NCBI GenBank assembly: GCA_018401015.1
Contig: JAGYLP010000007.1
Coordinates: forward strand, 1-64,000
DNA: 64,000 nucleotides
Direction of reading: 5' to 3'
Source of the DNA: Bacteroidales bacterium
GTDB taxonomy: Bacteria; Bacteroidota; Bacteroidia; Bacteroidales; M50B96
Position 1 is the first letter of the stretch. Every line of letters begins with the position of its first letter. Positions 52,193 to 61,747 of the stretch are shown in pieces. Position numbers and translations under genes: made by a program. A model generated the notes under the pieces. That model was not told the DNA's origin. It worked only from the letters and a program-made list of their open reading frames with translations, and did no database searches.

Positions 52193-53470
52193 ATGATGAT
52201 GCAAGAAAAAGAATTCTTTCAATTAAAATCGTGGATACCGGTGGAGCAGGGGAGTGATTTCCCCTTGCAAAACCTTCCCTTTGGAATTTTTTCCACCCAT
52301 ATCAAAACCTTGCGTGCAGCAACACGTATCGGTCATCAAATCATCGATTTGTATGAGTTATCTCGCTTGCTCGACTGGGATCAACATGGATTCAACCCGC
52401 GAATTTTCCTAAATCCTTATCTGAACGATTTTATTTCCCTGGGTAAAGATCAATGGCATTGGGTGCGGCAACAGCTAATCGAGGTTTTCAAAGCTGATAG
52501 TCCGTGGAAAGAAGAAACCAAAGAGTTTAAATACATCATGCACGATGTGGACGATGTGCAGATGCATTTGCCCGTTCGCATTGGGGATTATACCGATTTT
52601 TATTCCAGTATGGAACATGCGACCAATGTAGGAACCATGTTTCGCGATCCCAACAATGCCTTGCTACCTAACTGGAAGCATTTACCGGTTGCCTATCATG
52701 GACGTAGTAGTTCGATTGTAGTGAGCGGTACGCCCATTCATCGTCCTAAAGGCCAGTTAAAACCTTCCGACGATCAGCCTCCCGTTTTTGGACCCAGCAA
52801 GCAATTCGATTTTGAATTGGAAATGGCTTTTATTATTGGAAAGGATACTCAGCTCGGCGAAACTGTTCGGACGGAAGATGCGATGGATCATATCTTTGGA
52901 ATGGTCATTTTCAATGACTTATCGGCTCGCGACATTCAAAAATGGGAATACGTTCCACTGGGGCCCTTCCTGAGTAAAAATTTTGGCTCGGTCATTTCCC
53001 CATGGATTGTAACCATGGATGCTCTGAAACCTTTTTCGGTTGAAAGCCCTGTACAAGACCCGGAAGTGCTTCCATATCTCCGTTACGAAGGAATGCACAG
53101 CTACGACATTCAACTCGAAGTAGAATTATTCCCGGAGAAAGGATCTCCCAGCAAAGTGTGCCATTCGAACTATAAATACCTGTATTGGAATATGGTTCAA
53201 CAGTTGGCTCATCATACGGTAAACGGATGTAATATTCGCGTAGGCGATATGTATGCTTCCGGAACAATTAGTGGTCCAACACCCGACAGTTACGGTTCTA
53301 TGCTGGAACTCACCTGGAAAGGAACAAAGCCTATTGAATTATCCGACGGAAGCAAGCGCAGCTTTATTCACGATGGGGATAGTATCCGCATGAAAGCTTA
53401 CGCCGAAAAACATGGAGTTCGAGTCGGATTTGGAGAATCCCTAACCAAAGTATTACCTGCTAAAAGCTAG
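52193..53470 (+). CDS. fahA: fumarylacetoacetase
   Basis: 425 aa. Splits fumarylacetoacetate into fumarate and acetoacetate. The two-domain eukaryote-like type: IGDYTDFYSSMEHATNVGTM with the calcium ligands, YHGRSSSIVVSGTPI, NDLSARDIQKWEYVPLGPF, GDMYASGTISGPTPDSYGSM. Three consecutive ATG codons (52193 to 52199) make the exact start uncertain. No maleylacetoacetate isomerase lies in the operon. Confidence 0.94.
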   Translation: MMMQEKEFFQLKSWIPVEQGSDFPLQNLPFGIFSTHIKTLRAATRIGHQIIDLYELSRLLDWDQHGFNPRIFLNPYLNDFISLGKDQWHWVRQQLIEVFKADSPWKEETKEFKYIMHDVDDVQMHLPVRIGDYTDFYSSMEHATNVGTMFRDPNNALLPNWKHLPVAYHGRSSSIVVSGTPIHRPKGQLKPSDDQPPVFGPSKQFDFELEMAFIIGKDTQLGETVRTEDAMDHIFGMVIFNDLSARDIQKWEYVPLGPFLSKNFGSVISPWIVTMDALKPFSVESPVQDPEVLPYLRYEGMHSYDIQLEVELFPEKGSPSKVCHSNYKYLYWNMVQQLAHHTVNGCNIRVGDMYASGTISGPTPDSYGSMLELTWKGTKPIELSDGSKRSFIHDGDSIRMKAYAEKHGVRVGFGESLTKVLPAKS

Positions 53471-53499
53471 TATTTAAGACAAAACGCTGCCAAGTATTT

Positions 53500-54411
53500 A
53501 TGCAAACGCCAACAAGCTTTCAATCCTTTTCACCTGGCGATGTGTCGGTTCAGGAGTTTTTTACCCTGATGCTGAACACCATCGCACCCAGGCCCATCGC
53601 GCTGGTAAGTACCGTCGATAGCAATGGCCGACAAAACCTGTCACCATTTAGCTTTTTCAATGCCTTTGGAGCGAATCCGCCCATCATGGTGTTTTCTCCC
53701 TCGCGACGCGGAAGAGATAATACCACAAAACACACTTACGAGAATGTTAAAGTAGTTCCCGAAGTAGTAATCAATGTGGTTGATTATGCCATGGTTCAAC
53801 AAACCAGCTTAAGCAGTTCCGATTATCCTGAAGGGATCAATGAATTTGAAAAGGCCGGTTTTACGATGCTAAATAGCGATAAGGTAAAGCCATCGCGGGT
53901 TAAGGAATCGCCGGTTCAATATGAATGTAAGGTACTTCAAGTTATTGAAACCGGGACCGAAGGATCTGCCGGAAACCTGGTTATTTGTGAGGTTGTCAAA
54001 GTTCACGTTTCGAGTTCGGTTCTTCAGCCAAACGGAAAGGTTGATTTAGCTAAATTGGATTTGGTCGGACGGATGGGAGGCGATTTCTATGTTCGAGCCT
54101 CGGGGAATGCTCTTTTCGAAGTAGAAAAACCGCTCAAAGAGCCGGGAATCGGAGTGGATATGCTCCCCCGGGCGGTTCAACTTTCCTCTATTCTGACCGG
54201 AAACGATTTAGGACAACTCGGCAATATCAAACAAATGCCTCGTTCGGAAGAAATGCTCGAATTCAAAGAAAGCTCAGCTTTTCAAGAATTGGTGCAAGAC
54301 GAAGAGGATGCCGAAATGCTCCAACTGAAGTCGCAACATCTCGCACAGGATTTAATTGCCAAAGGAAGCACCTACGAAGCCCTCATGCTCTTGTTATTAA
54401 CTCATTCTTAA
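53500..54411 (+). CDS. flavin reductase-like domain protein
   Basis: 303 aa. The first ~200 residues are a flavin reductase/FMN-binding split-barrel domain: RPIALVSTVDSNGRQNLSPF, FNAFGANPPIMVFSPS, VVINVVDYAMVQQ. The C-terminal ~100 residues are helical. Such genes often sit in tyrosine degradation operons of Bacteroidota; its role there is not established. It could supply reduced flavin or act on a quinone/aromatic side product (inference). Confidence 0.82.
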   Translation: MQTPTSFQSFSPGDVSVQEFFTLMLNTIAPRPIALVSTVDSNGRQNLSPFSFFNAFGANPPIMVFSPSRRGRDNTTKHTYENVKVVPEVVINVVDYAMVQQTSLSSSDYPEGINEFEKAGFTMLNSDKVKPSRVKESPVQYECKVLQVIETGTEGSAGNLVICEVVKVHVSSSVLQPNGKVDLAKLDLVGRMGGDFYVRASGNALFEVEKPLKEPGIGVDMLPRAVQLSSILTGNDLGQLGNIKQMPRSEEMLEFKESSAFQELVQDEEDAEMLQLKSQHLAQDLIAKGSTYEALMLLLLTHS

Positions 54412-54423
54412 TTCATTCGGTTT

Positions 54424-56166
54424 ATGTATTCGAATTCTGCCGTCCAGCAATTGCCCGATCACCTTAAAGAACTGATTGTCGATCAGCATTACGAAAATTA
54501 CACTCCGCAAGATCATGCTTTGTGGCGCTATGTAATGCGTCAGAATGTTCGTTATCTCAGTAAAGTGGCGCATCATTCTTATCTGGAAGGATTAAAATCG
54601 ACCGGAATTGGTGTAGATCGAATCCCCAATGTTGTTGAAATGAACGCCATTATGGAAAAGATTGGTTGGGGAGTAGTTGCAGTAGATGGGTTTATTCCAC
54701 CATCGGCATTCATGGAGTTTCAGGCATACAAAGTCCCTGGTCATTGCAGCAGATATTCGCCCGATCGATCAAATTGGATATACTCCAGCTCCCACGATAT
54801 CATTTCACGAAGCAGCCGGGCATGCTCCCGTATTGCCGACCCGGAATATGCTGAATACCTCCGTTTGTTCCAGGAGGGTGAGATAGGTTCCGAAAGCTTT
54901 TCGGTCGAAAAAGGATTATGAGCTTTACGAAGCAATCAGGCATTTATCGATTTTAAAAGCAGATCCTTACACTCCTGCAAGCGATATCGAAGGCAAATAA
55001 ACGATTGTAAGCATACAGAACAATCGATGGGAGATCCTCGGAAATGGCAAAAATTCGAAACCTGCATTGGTGGACGTGGAATATGGCCTGATCGGCGATT
55101 TAACCAATCCGCAAATCTATGGAGCTGGATTGCTTTCGTCGATATCTGAAACCTTAATTGTTTTGCAACCATCGGTAGAAAACGTCCCTACACGCTCGAT
55201 GCTGCCACTGTCGCTTTTGATATTACCGAAGAACAACCACAACTCTTTGTAGCTCCCAATTTTAAACATCTTACTCGTGTGCTCATAGTTTGCTGCTGAA
55301 ATGGGGCTTACACGAGAGGGTTGGATGCAGCTTTTAAGGCTAAAAACTCCGGCGCAGTTGCAGCGCTAAATTACTCCTAGTGGACTTCAGGTTTCAGGAG
55401 TTCTCTTCGACTATTTCAAAGACATCAAGGTGAATTGAGTTATGTGCAGTTCACCGGACCTTGTCAATTATCTTTTCAGGATAAACAACTCAATGGTCAC
55501 GGAAAGGATTATCATTCGCACGGGTTTTCATCGCCAGTAGGTAAACTAAAGGGAGTCGTCACTCCGCTCGAAATGATGAACCAGGCCGAATTGAAGGATT
55601 TAGGGTTGGTTATTGGTCGTGAAAGCTTGTTGGAATTTGAATCGGGTGTTCGGGTAAAAGGCGTCCTCCGATCAATGGTATGGGAGAACGGTCACTTGAT
55701 CTTAATTAGTTTTGATGATTGTGTAGTGAATTTGGGTGAGCAAGTTCTTTTTCAACCTGAATGGGGAACCTTCGACATGGCAATAGGTGCCAGCATATTT
55801 GCAGGATTTGCCGGACCTGCCGATGCACGGGCTTTCGAATTAACTTATCCGATTCCGGAAGAAAAAACCCACAAAATTCATTATTCAGAGCAGGACAAAG
55901 CGCTCCATCGACTCTACCAAAAAGTAAGAAATATCCGCGAAGGACATGAAAATTCGGAGCAACTCAAATTCATTTTTAGCGAACTTGTTTCAAATCATCC
56001 CAACGATTGGTTATGTGCGCTGGAAATTTATGAATTGACGCAAAATCGTTCCGAATTAGTTAATCTTAATAAAGAAGTATTGAGTTATTTGAATCGTTGG
56101 AAAGAAATAAGCTCCCAATTCGAAATTTTAGTTCAAAACGGGCTCGACCTCTTGCACGCAGACTAA
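54424..56166 (+). pseudogene. aromatic amino acid (phenylalanine) hydroxylase, frameshifted
   Basis: The full span is 581 codons, matching the expected length of the Bacteroidota enzyme, which converts phenylalanine to tyrosine with a pterin cofactor. The 5' part (54424-54735) and the 3' part (55435-56166) are clean and in the same frame. The part in between needs many frame changes: an extra base near 54735, a lost base near 54838, an extra base near 54910, an in-frame TAA at 54998-55000, and at least five more to about 55379. Reading across frames restores SFHEAAGHAPVLP (iron-ligand His pair) and HWWT-VEYGLIGDLTNP (Glu ligand). Damage is confined to about 700 bases, including the catalytic core, so the gene cannot make a full enzyme as it stands. 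Confidence 0.85.
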
Positions 56167-56211
56167 ATATTCTTAGCTTCGTGCTTTCTTTAACTAATAA
56201 CTTAATACTAG

Positions 56212-56646
56212 ATGAAAACCAATTGGATGAAATTATCTGCATTACTGTTTGCAGGTATGTTCATTTTTGCCGCTTGTTCAAGCGAGGATGACAAAACAAA
56301 AACTGAATTATTAACCGCTCAATCGTGGAAAACCATCCATGCTTACATGGAAGGTGCTGACATAATGGAAGCTTTGGAGGAATGTGACAAGGACGATTTA
56401 TCCACCTTCTTTGAAGATGGTAGTTATCAATTCGACGAAGGAGCTACTAAATGCGACCCGGATAATCCCCAGATATTTGAGGAAGGAACCTGGTCGTTTA
56501 ATGCCGACGAAACAGTTATGACTTTAGTTTCGGATGGTATTTCGACTGAATTCACGCTTATTACTTTGAATGAGTCGACTCTCGAGTATTCCTACGAAGA
56601 CCCATTCTTCGGTTTAGAAATTCGCGTTGTTTTAGCTGCCCAATAA
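56212..56646 (+). CDS. small lipoprotein, lipocalin-like
   Basis: 144 aa. Lipobox FIFAACSSED with Cys22. The mature part has WKTIHAYMEGAD, a Cys pair (C in LEECDKDD and KCDPDNP), and alternating strands ending EIRVVLAAQ, the pattern of lipocalin-like/DUF5004-type lipoproteins of Bacteroidota. Partner unknown. Followed by a terminator. Confidence 0.75.
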   Translation: MKTNWMKLSALLFAGMFIFAACSSEDDKTKTELLTAQSWKTIHAYMEGADIMEALEECDKDDLSTFFEDGSYQFDEGATKCDPDNPQIFEEGTWSFNADETVMTLVSDGISTEFTLITLNESTLEYSYEDPFFGLEIRVVLAAQ

Positions 56647-56666
56647 TATTTAGAGAACTTCTTTTT

Positions 56667-56700
56667 AAAGCCTTGGCATTAATCTGTCAAGGCTTTTTTT
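56667..56700 (+). terminator. intrinsic terminator
   Basis: Arms aaagccttg (56667-56675) and caaggcttt (56688-56696) with a twelve-base loop, followed by a run of T. Confidence 0.85.
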
Positions 56701-56815
56701 ATTTTCGTTGGCACAAGAACTAAATGTATTCAACCCGGGTTTATTGTCGCAAATAATATTGATTGAACAAACAAAATCTGTATCCACATGAACTTTAACC
56801 TTTAATCCACTTACG

Positions 56816-59800
56816 ATGAAACGCATCCTCGCTTTTGCCTCGTGGGTCATCTTTACTTACATCTCCTCCCTCATTTACGCACAATCGGTGGATTTCCCTC
56901 AAATTGGAGACAGACCACCCATACCGGAAACTTACCTGCAACAAGCTGCGATTGAATCGGCTAAGCTCCAGCTTAAGATTAGTCCCGATCTAGCCACTAC
57001 TTTACCCGACGACACACTCCTTGCCGGTTCCGGTGGTTATGTTGTTACCGGTGTTTCAGGCCTCGATGCCCTGAACAGCGAGTTCAAAGTTCTGGCATAT
57101 TATCCTCTTTTTGGCGCTTTAAAGACTCAACCCAATGGGAATCCTTTTCGAGCCCGACACGAAGCATGGGAACTTCCCCTGTGGTTCGAATTAAAACTCG
57201 ACCCATCGAGCAACATCCTTCAGGCTATAGAAGCTTTTACAAGTTCGGACCTAATCCTGCTGGTCGAACCGGTTTTCAAGAAACAACTTTCCAGCTCCGG
57301 AGTCGATGATAAAAACCCTCAATACACTCCCAACGACCCATCCTATAACTTGCACTGGCACTATCACAATACCGGACAAAGCGGAGGAACCGCAGGAGCC
57401 GATATCGACCTTGAAAATGCCTGGAACATCGAAAAAGGACATTCCGATGTAATTGTAGCGATTATCGACGACGCTATTCAGTACGATCATCCCGACCTAA
57501 CAGGAAATATGTGGACAACCGCCACCCAGAATTACGGCTATAATTTTGTCACCAGTTCAACCACCCTAAATCCTGGTAATCATGGAACGCATGTAGCGGG
57601 TACGGTTAGTGCCGAAACCAATAATGGGGTAGGAGGTGCCGGTGTAGCGGGTGGATCGGGTTCCAACGACGGAGTAAGACTCATGTCGTGTCAGGTTTTC
57701 GACGGAAGCAACAACGGCGGATTCGAAACAGCTCCGATTTGGGCAGCCGACAATGGAGCCAGCATCTCGCAAAATAGCTGGAGTTACACCGATCCTTATG
57801 TGTATAACTCCAGCGTGTTAACCGCTATCGATTACTTCAATGCGAATGCCAGCGGTGCCGGAATAAGCGATGGCGGAATCAGCATCTTTTCAGCAGGGAA
57901 CGACAATAGCAGCGATCCTTTCTATCCAGGAGCATATTCAGGCACTTTGTCGGTTGCGGCTACCAGCGATCAGGATACCCGCTCCTATTATTCCAATTAC
58001 TCCTCCTTTCACTCATGGGTAGATATTTCTGCTCCCGGAGGCGATTTCCAGATCGACCCGGGAATTTACAGCACCCTCATCAATAATTCTTATGGTTCCT
58101 ATCAAGGAACATCGATGGCAGCTCCGCATGTGTCGGGTGTTGCAGCGCTAGTTTTGTCCTACTTACATCGAAATACCAAAACCATTGAGAAAAAACAACT
58201 CAAAGAACTGCTGGTACAAACCACCGATAACCATTACAGTGTAAATGCAGCCTACGATGGAAAACTGGGAAGCGGACGACTCAATGCTTACAAAGCCTTG
58301 CTAATAGCCGACAATTATCTGAACGAAATCCTTGATCCAGCAAACTTCAATGCTTCCCTTTCGCAAACAAGCACCATCAATTTAACATGGACGGCTAATG
58401 CTTCCGGGCACGATGTTGTGATTATTTATTCGACCGATAGTATCCTGGGGCGGCCATTAGAGGGGCAGTCCTATTCGCCTGGCGATCCTGTTTCGGGAGG
58501 TGGCACAGTGGCCTACATCGGCTCTGGCAGTGATCATACGTTGAACGACCTCGATCCGGCTACCACTTATTATTTCAGAGCATTTTCAGTGGAAACACTT
58601 AAGTATTCCATTGGCATCAATACCAAAGAAACAACCGGTTGCATCCCTCTCGAAACGCTACCTTTCAATGAGAACTTCGAAACAACGCAACTTCCTAATT
58701 GCTGGAGCATTAACTCGCTTTCGGGCTATGGTTGGCTCTTTTATGGCTACGCCTACATTCAAAATTCAAATAGCATCGAAAACGCCACCCTCACCTCGCC
58801 TGAATTTGATTTTTCGGGCTATAGCTCCATTACTGTGAGCTTCGATCATGAGTTAAGTTTACAGAGTGGTGGTAGTCCCGTAATACTTTTTGAATACAGC
58901 GAAAACAACGGTTCCAGTTGGAATCAATTGGAATCCTGGACATCGAGCGTTAACCCGGAAGCAACAGCTTCTTACTCGCTCCCTGATTTGGGAGGGAAAA
59001 CAAGCGTTTTGTTTCGGTGGAATTATCAAGTCGCTAGTAATGAAAGCTATTGGATAATCGATGATTTCTCGGTGACCGGCGTTCCGGCTCATACCTGGAC
59101 CGGGGTTAGTTCTGCAAATTGGAACCTGGCAGCTAATTGGAGTCAAAATAGCATCCCAACAGCTACTTCCGATGTCATTATTCCCAATATGATTGCAAGT
59201 GGAAATCCAAATCCGATTATTGGAGCTGGAACCGAAGCGCTTTGTCGACGCTTAGTTATTGAAACAGGAGGAATGCTCACTCAAGAATCAGGAGCTAGCT
59301 TCCTGCAAGCGGGCACCATAGAAAACAACGGTAGTTTTGTTCTACAGCAAAGCATTCCACTGAATAGTTGGCATTACATAAGCTCTCCGGTTAATGGCCT
59401 CACAGCCGGTAATTTTGGAGGCGATTATCTCGTCGATTGGAGCGAAGCAAACCAGTCTTGGTCTTACATTACTTCGGCCAGCACGCCTCTGACATCCGGA
59501 AAAGGATTTGGCCTCATGCCCTTGCTTCAAACCGAATATGAGTTTATTGGAACACCTCATACTGGCGAATTAACAATAACCCTCAACCATACGGTTGCCC
59601 CAGGCGACTACGATGGATTCAACCTGGTTGGTAATCCCTATATAAGTCGACTCGATTGGAGTTTACTCGACGATACTTATGGAGCGATCTATTATTGGAA
59701 CGGCTCGCTCGAATCGCCTTCCTATTTGAGTTGGGTAAACGGAACCGGCGATGGTTCGTCCATTGTTCCGGTTGCACAAGGATTCTTTGTTTATTCGCCC

Positions 59801-60505
59801 ACAAGCGGTAATCTCATGTTGAATAATACGCATCGAACCAATGAATCGGCAGCCTTTTACAAAACATCTCCCTCCTATGCGACTATCGCGGTAGTAAACA
59901 GCGAAACAAACGACCGGTTACACCTTCATTTCGATGAACAAGCATCAGCCGATTTCGAACTCGATAAAGATGCCTTCAAGCTCTTTACCTGGACCGAAGG
60001 AGTATCGCAAATTTACTCGCTCAACAGCGAGAATCAGTTTTTTTCGATTGATGTAAGGCCCCATCAAGCGATTATCCAGCTAGGATTTTACAATGCCCTT
60101 TCCGGCACCTACACCCTCCAACTCGACGATCAATCGGGATTTGAAACGCTCTTCTTAGAAGACACGAAAGATTCTGTTTTTCATCCAATTAGTACGAAAG
60201 CTTATTCCTTTGAATGGGATCCTGCAGCGGATTCGCCCCAGCGTTTTAAATTACATCTCAATAAATATGAAGGTGAGACAGAAACTTGCGGTCAAGTCTA
60301 TGCTCATCAAGGAAGCATTTACACCAACGCTACCGAAGATTGCTTATTAGAATTGTTAAATTCCGATGGACGCAAGATTGATAGCTGGGAACTAGCGGCT
60401 CATTCAACCTTTCGAATCGAAACGTCATTGCCGGCAGGAATTTATTGGGTTCGATTGAGTAATCACGAGAAATCCAGCACCAAAGCTGTTTTTATTCAGC
60501 CCTAA
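56816..60505 (+). CDS. T9SS-exported subtilisin-like serine protease, multidomain
   Basis: 1229 aa with signal peptide (WVIFTYISSLIYAQ). The S8 domain (about residues 180-500) has the triad D218 (VIVAIIDDAIQ), H256 (NHGTHVAG) and S433 (GTSMAAPHVSG). A fibronectin type III-like domain follows (STINLTWTANASG), then a jelly-roll/cleaved-adhesin-like domain (LPFNENFETTQLPNCW), a region with repeated Trp-rich strands, and a C-terminal sorting domain (FRIETSLPAGIYWVRLSN). The Gly usual after the catalytic Asp motif (DTG/DSG) is Asp-Ala here. Extracellular proteolysis is likely. The next gene begins directly at its stop. Confidence 0.88.
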   Translation: MKRILAFASWVIFTYISSLIYAQSVDFPQIGDRPPIPETYLQQAAIESAKLQLKISPDLATTLPDDTLLAGSGGYVVTGVSGLDALNSEFKVLAYYPLFGALKTQPNGNPFRARHEAWELPLWFELKLDPSSNILQAIEAFTSSDLILLVEPVFKKQLSSSGVDDKNPQYTPNDPSYNLHWHYHNTGQSGGTAGADIDLENAWNIEKGHSDVIVAIIDDAIQYDHPDLTGNMWTTATQNYGYNFVTSSTTLNPGNHGTHVAGTVSAETNNGVGGAGVAGGSGSNDGVRLMSCQVFDGSNNGGFETAPIWAADNGASISQNSWSYTDPYVYNSSVLTAIDYFNANASGAGISDGGISIFSAGNDNSSDPFYPGAYSGTLSVAATSDQDTRSYYSNYSSFHSWVDISAPGGDFQIDPGIYSTLINNSYGSYQGTSMAAPHVSGVAALVLSYLHRNTKTIEKKQLKELLVQTTDNHYSVNAAYDGKLGSGRLNAYKALLIADNYLNEILDPANFNASLSQTSTINLTWTANASGHDVVIIYSTDSILGRPLEGQSYSPGDPVSGGGTVAYIGSGSDHTLNDLDPATTYYFRAFSVETLKYSIGINTKETTGCIPLETLPFNENFETTQLPNCWSINSLSGYGWLFYGYAYIQNSNSIENATLTSPEFDFSGYSSITVSFDHELSLQSGGSPVILFEYSENNGSSWNQLESWTSSVNPEATASYSLPDLGGKTSVLFRWNYQVASNESYWIIDDFSVTGVPAHTWTGVSSANWNLAANWSQNSIPTATSDVIIPNMIASGNPNPIIGAGTEALCRRLVIETGGMLTQESGASFLQAGTIENNGSFVLQQSIPLNSWHYISSPVNGLTAGNFGGDYLVDWSEANQSWSYITSASTPLTSGKGFGLMPLLQTEYEFIGTPHTGELTITLNHTVAPGDYDGFNLVGNPYISRLDWSLLDDTYGAIYYWNGSLESPSYLSWVNGTGDGSSIVPVAQGFFVYSPTSGNLMLNNTHRTNESAAFYKTSPSYATIAVVNSETNDRLHLHFDEQASADFELDKDAFKLFTWTEGVSQIYSLNSENQFFSIDVRPHQAIIQLGFYNALSGTYTLQLDDQSGFETLFLEDTKDSVFHPISTKAYSFEWDPAADSPQRFKLHLNKYEGETETCGQVYAHQGSIYTNATEDCLLELLNSDGRKIDSWELAAHSTFRIETSLPAGIYWVRLSNHEKSSTKAVFIQP

Positions 60506-60535
60506 ATGAACATAAATAAACGAAACCTCAAAGTC

Positions 60536-61711
60536 ATGAAACAACGTATCTCCGTCCTATTCTCCTTCATTTTTTTTACGATCTCCATCCTACATGCACA
60601 ACCTTTTTCAGTGGCTTATCAGGATGCTGAGTATGTCGATACAGAGCGAGCTGATCGTACTGTCAATGCCCGAATTTTTTATCCATCTAATCAAACCGGG
60701 GAAGCTTTGCCAGTTGCCGAGGGTACTTTTCCTCTCATCGTTTTTGCTCATGGATTTGTAATGCCTTACACCGCCTACAACCTTTATTGGGAAAGCTTTG
60801 TGGCCGAAGGCTATGTGGTGGTTATGCTCGACACCGAAACCGGAATTTCTCCTTCGCATCAGGATTATGCGCTCGATATGGTTTTTCTGGTTGAAAAGCT
60901 GCAAGCTGAATCCCTGCTTGAAGATTCACCTTTTTACCAGAAATTGAATGGTTTATCGGCTGTTATGGGGCATTCGATGGGAGGGGGAGCCTCTTTTTTA
61001 GCCATGAAGCATTCAAGTGCTATACAGACGATGGTCACCCTGGCCGCCGCGGAAACCAATCCTGGAGCTATTGCAGCAGCCAGTGAAATTGAACAACCTT
61101 CCTTGATAATCGCAGGGAGCATCGACTGTGTTACGGCTCCGGTCGATCATCAATTGCCTATGTATAATGCGCTTATTTCGCCCAGCAAAACCTATATCGG
61201 TATTATCGGAGGAACACATTGCCAGTTTGCTTCGCAATCGTCGGTTTGCGAATTGGGTGAACTTTTTTGTGAAGAAGCCGGACTATCACGTGAAGAGCAA
61301 TTAGCTATCAGCATCCAATTTGCCCTGCTTTGGTTTAATTTCCACCTAAAAAATCAGTGCGAAGCAGCCCAAACTTTTCAGTCCTTACTTGCGACTAGCA
61401 GCTCGATTAGCTATCAGCAATCGGAAGCATTGCTCTGTTTGGGAAGCCTTATCTTTCCAAATTCAAGGGAACCATTAAGAATTCAAGCCTTTCCTAATCC
61501 CAGTACATCGCAAACCAGCTTGTCCTTTAATCGACCTTTGTACAATGGTAAAATCAGCATCATCAACCAACAAGGTATTGAGGTTCATTCTCGTACAAAA
61601 ATCAATGGAAATCGAATTCTTTTATCGCACGAGCATTGGAGCGCAGGTTTATATCATATCTTTGTCGAGCACGAGAATGAACGAGCAACCCAAAGCTTGT
61701 TAATTCATTAA
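60536..61711 (+). CDS. T9SS-exported alpha/beta hydrolase, PETase/cutinase-like
   Basis: About 391 aa from MKQRISVLFSFIFFTISIL, which gives a proper signal peptide; the frame also opens at 60506, directly after the protease stop. Lipase box VMGHSMGGGASFLA with the nucleophile Ser; FAHGFVMPYTAYNLYW is the oxyanion region; the acid is probably in IAGSIDCVTAP and the His in GGTHCQFA. This arrangement fits the polyesterase/dienelactone hydrolase-like family. The C-terminus (QAFPNPSTSQTSLSF to SAGLYHIFVEH) is a T9SS type A sorting domain. Substrate cannot be told from sequence. Confidence 0.85.
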   Translation: MKQRISVLFSFIFFTISILHAQPFSVAYQDAEYVDTERADRTVNARIFYPSNQTGEALPVAEGTFPLIVFAHGFVMPYTAYNLYWESFVAEGYVVVMLDTETGISPSHQDYALDMVFLVEKLQAESLLEDSPFYQKLNGLSAVMGHSMGGGASFLAMKHSSAIQTMVTLAAAETNPGAIAAASEIEQPSLIIAGSIDCVTAPVDHQLPMYNALISPSKTYIGIIGGTHCQFASQSSVCELGELFCEEAGLSREEQLAISIQFALLWFNFHLKNQCEAAQTFQSLLATSSSISYQQSEALLCLGSLIFPNSREPLRIQAFPNPSTSQTSLSFNRPLYNGKISIINQQGIEVHSRTKINGNRILLSHEHWSAGLYHIFVEHENERATQSLLIH

Positions 61712-61747
61712 CTTCACATCTATCCCAATCACTTAATAATCAAAAAC

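Noticed and set aside
54735-55000. Programmed frameshifting in phenylalanine hydroxylase
   Set aside because: Too many shifts in both directions and a stop codon, with no slippery heptamer or pseudoknot pattern.
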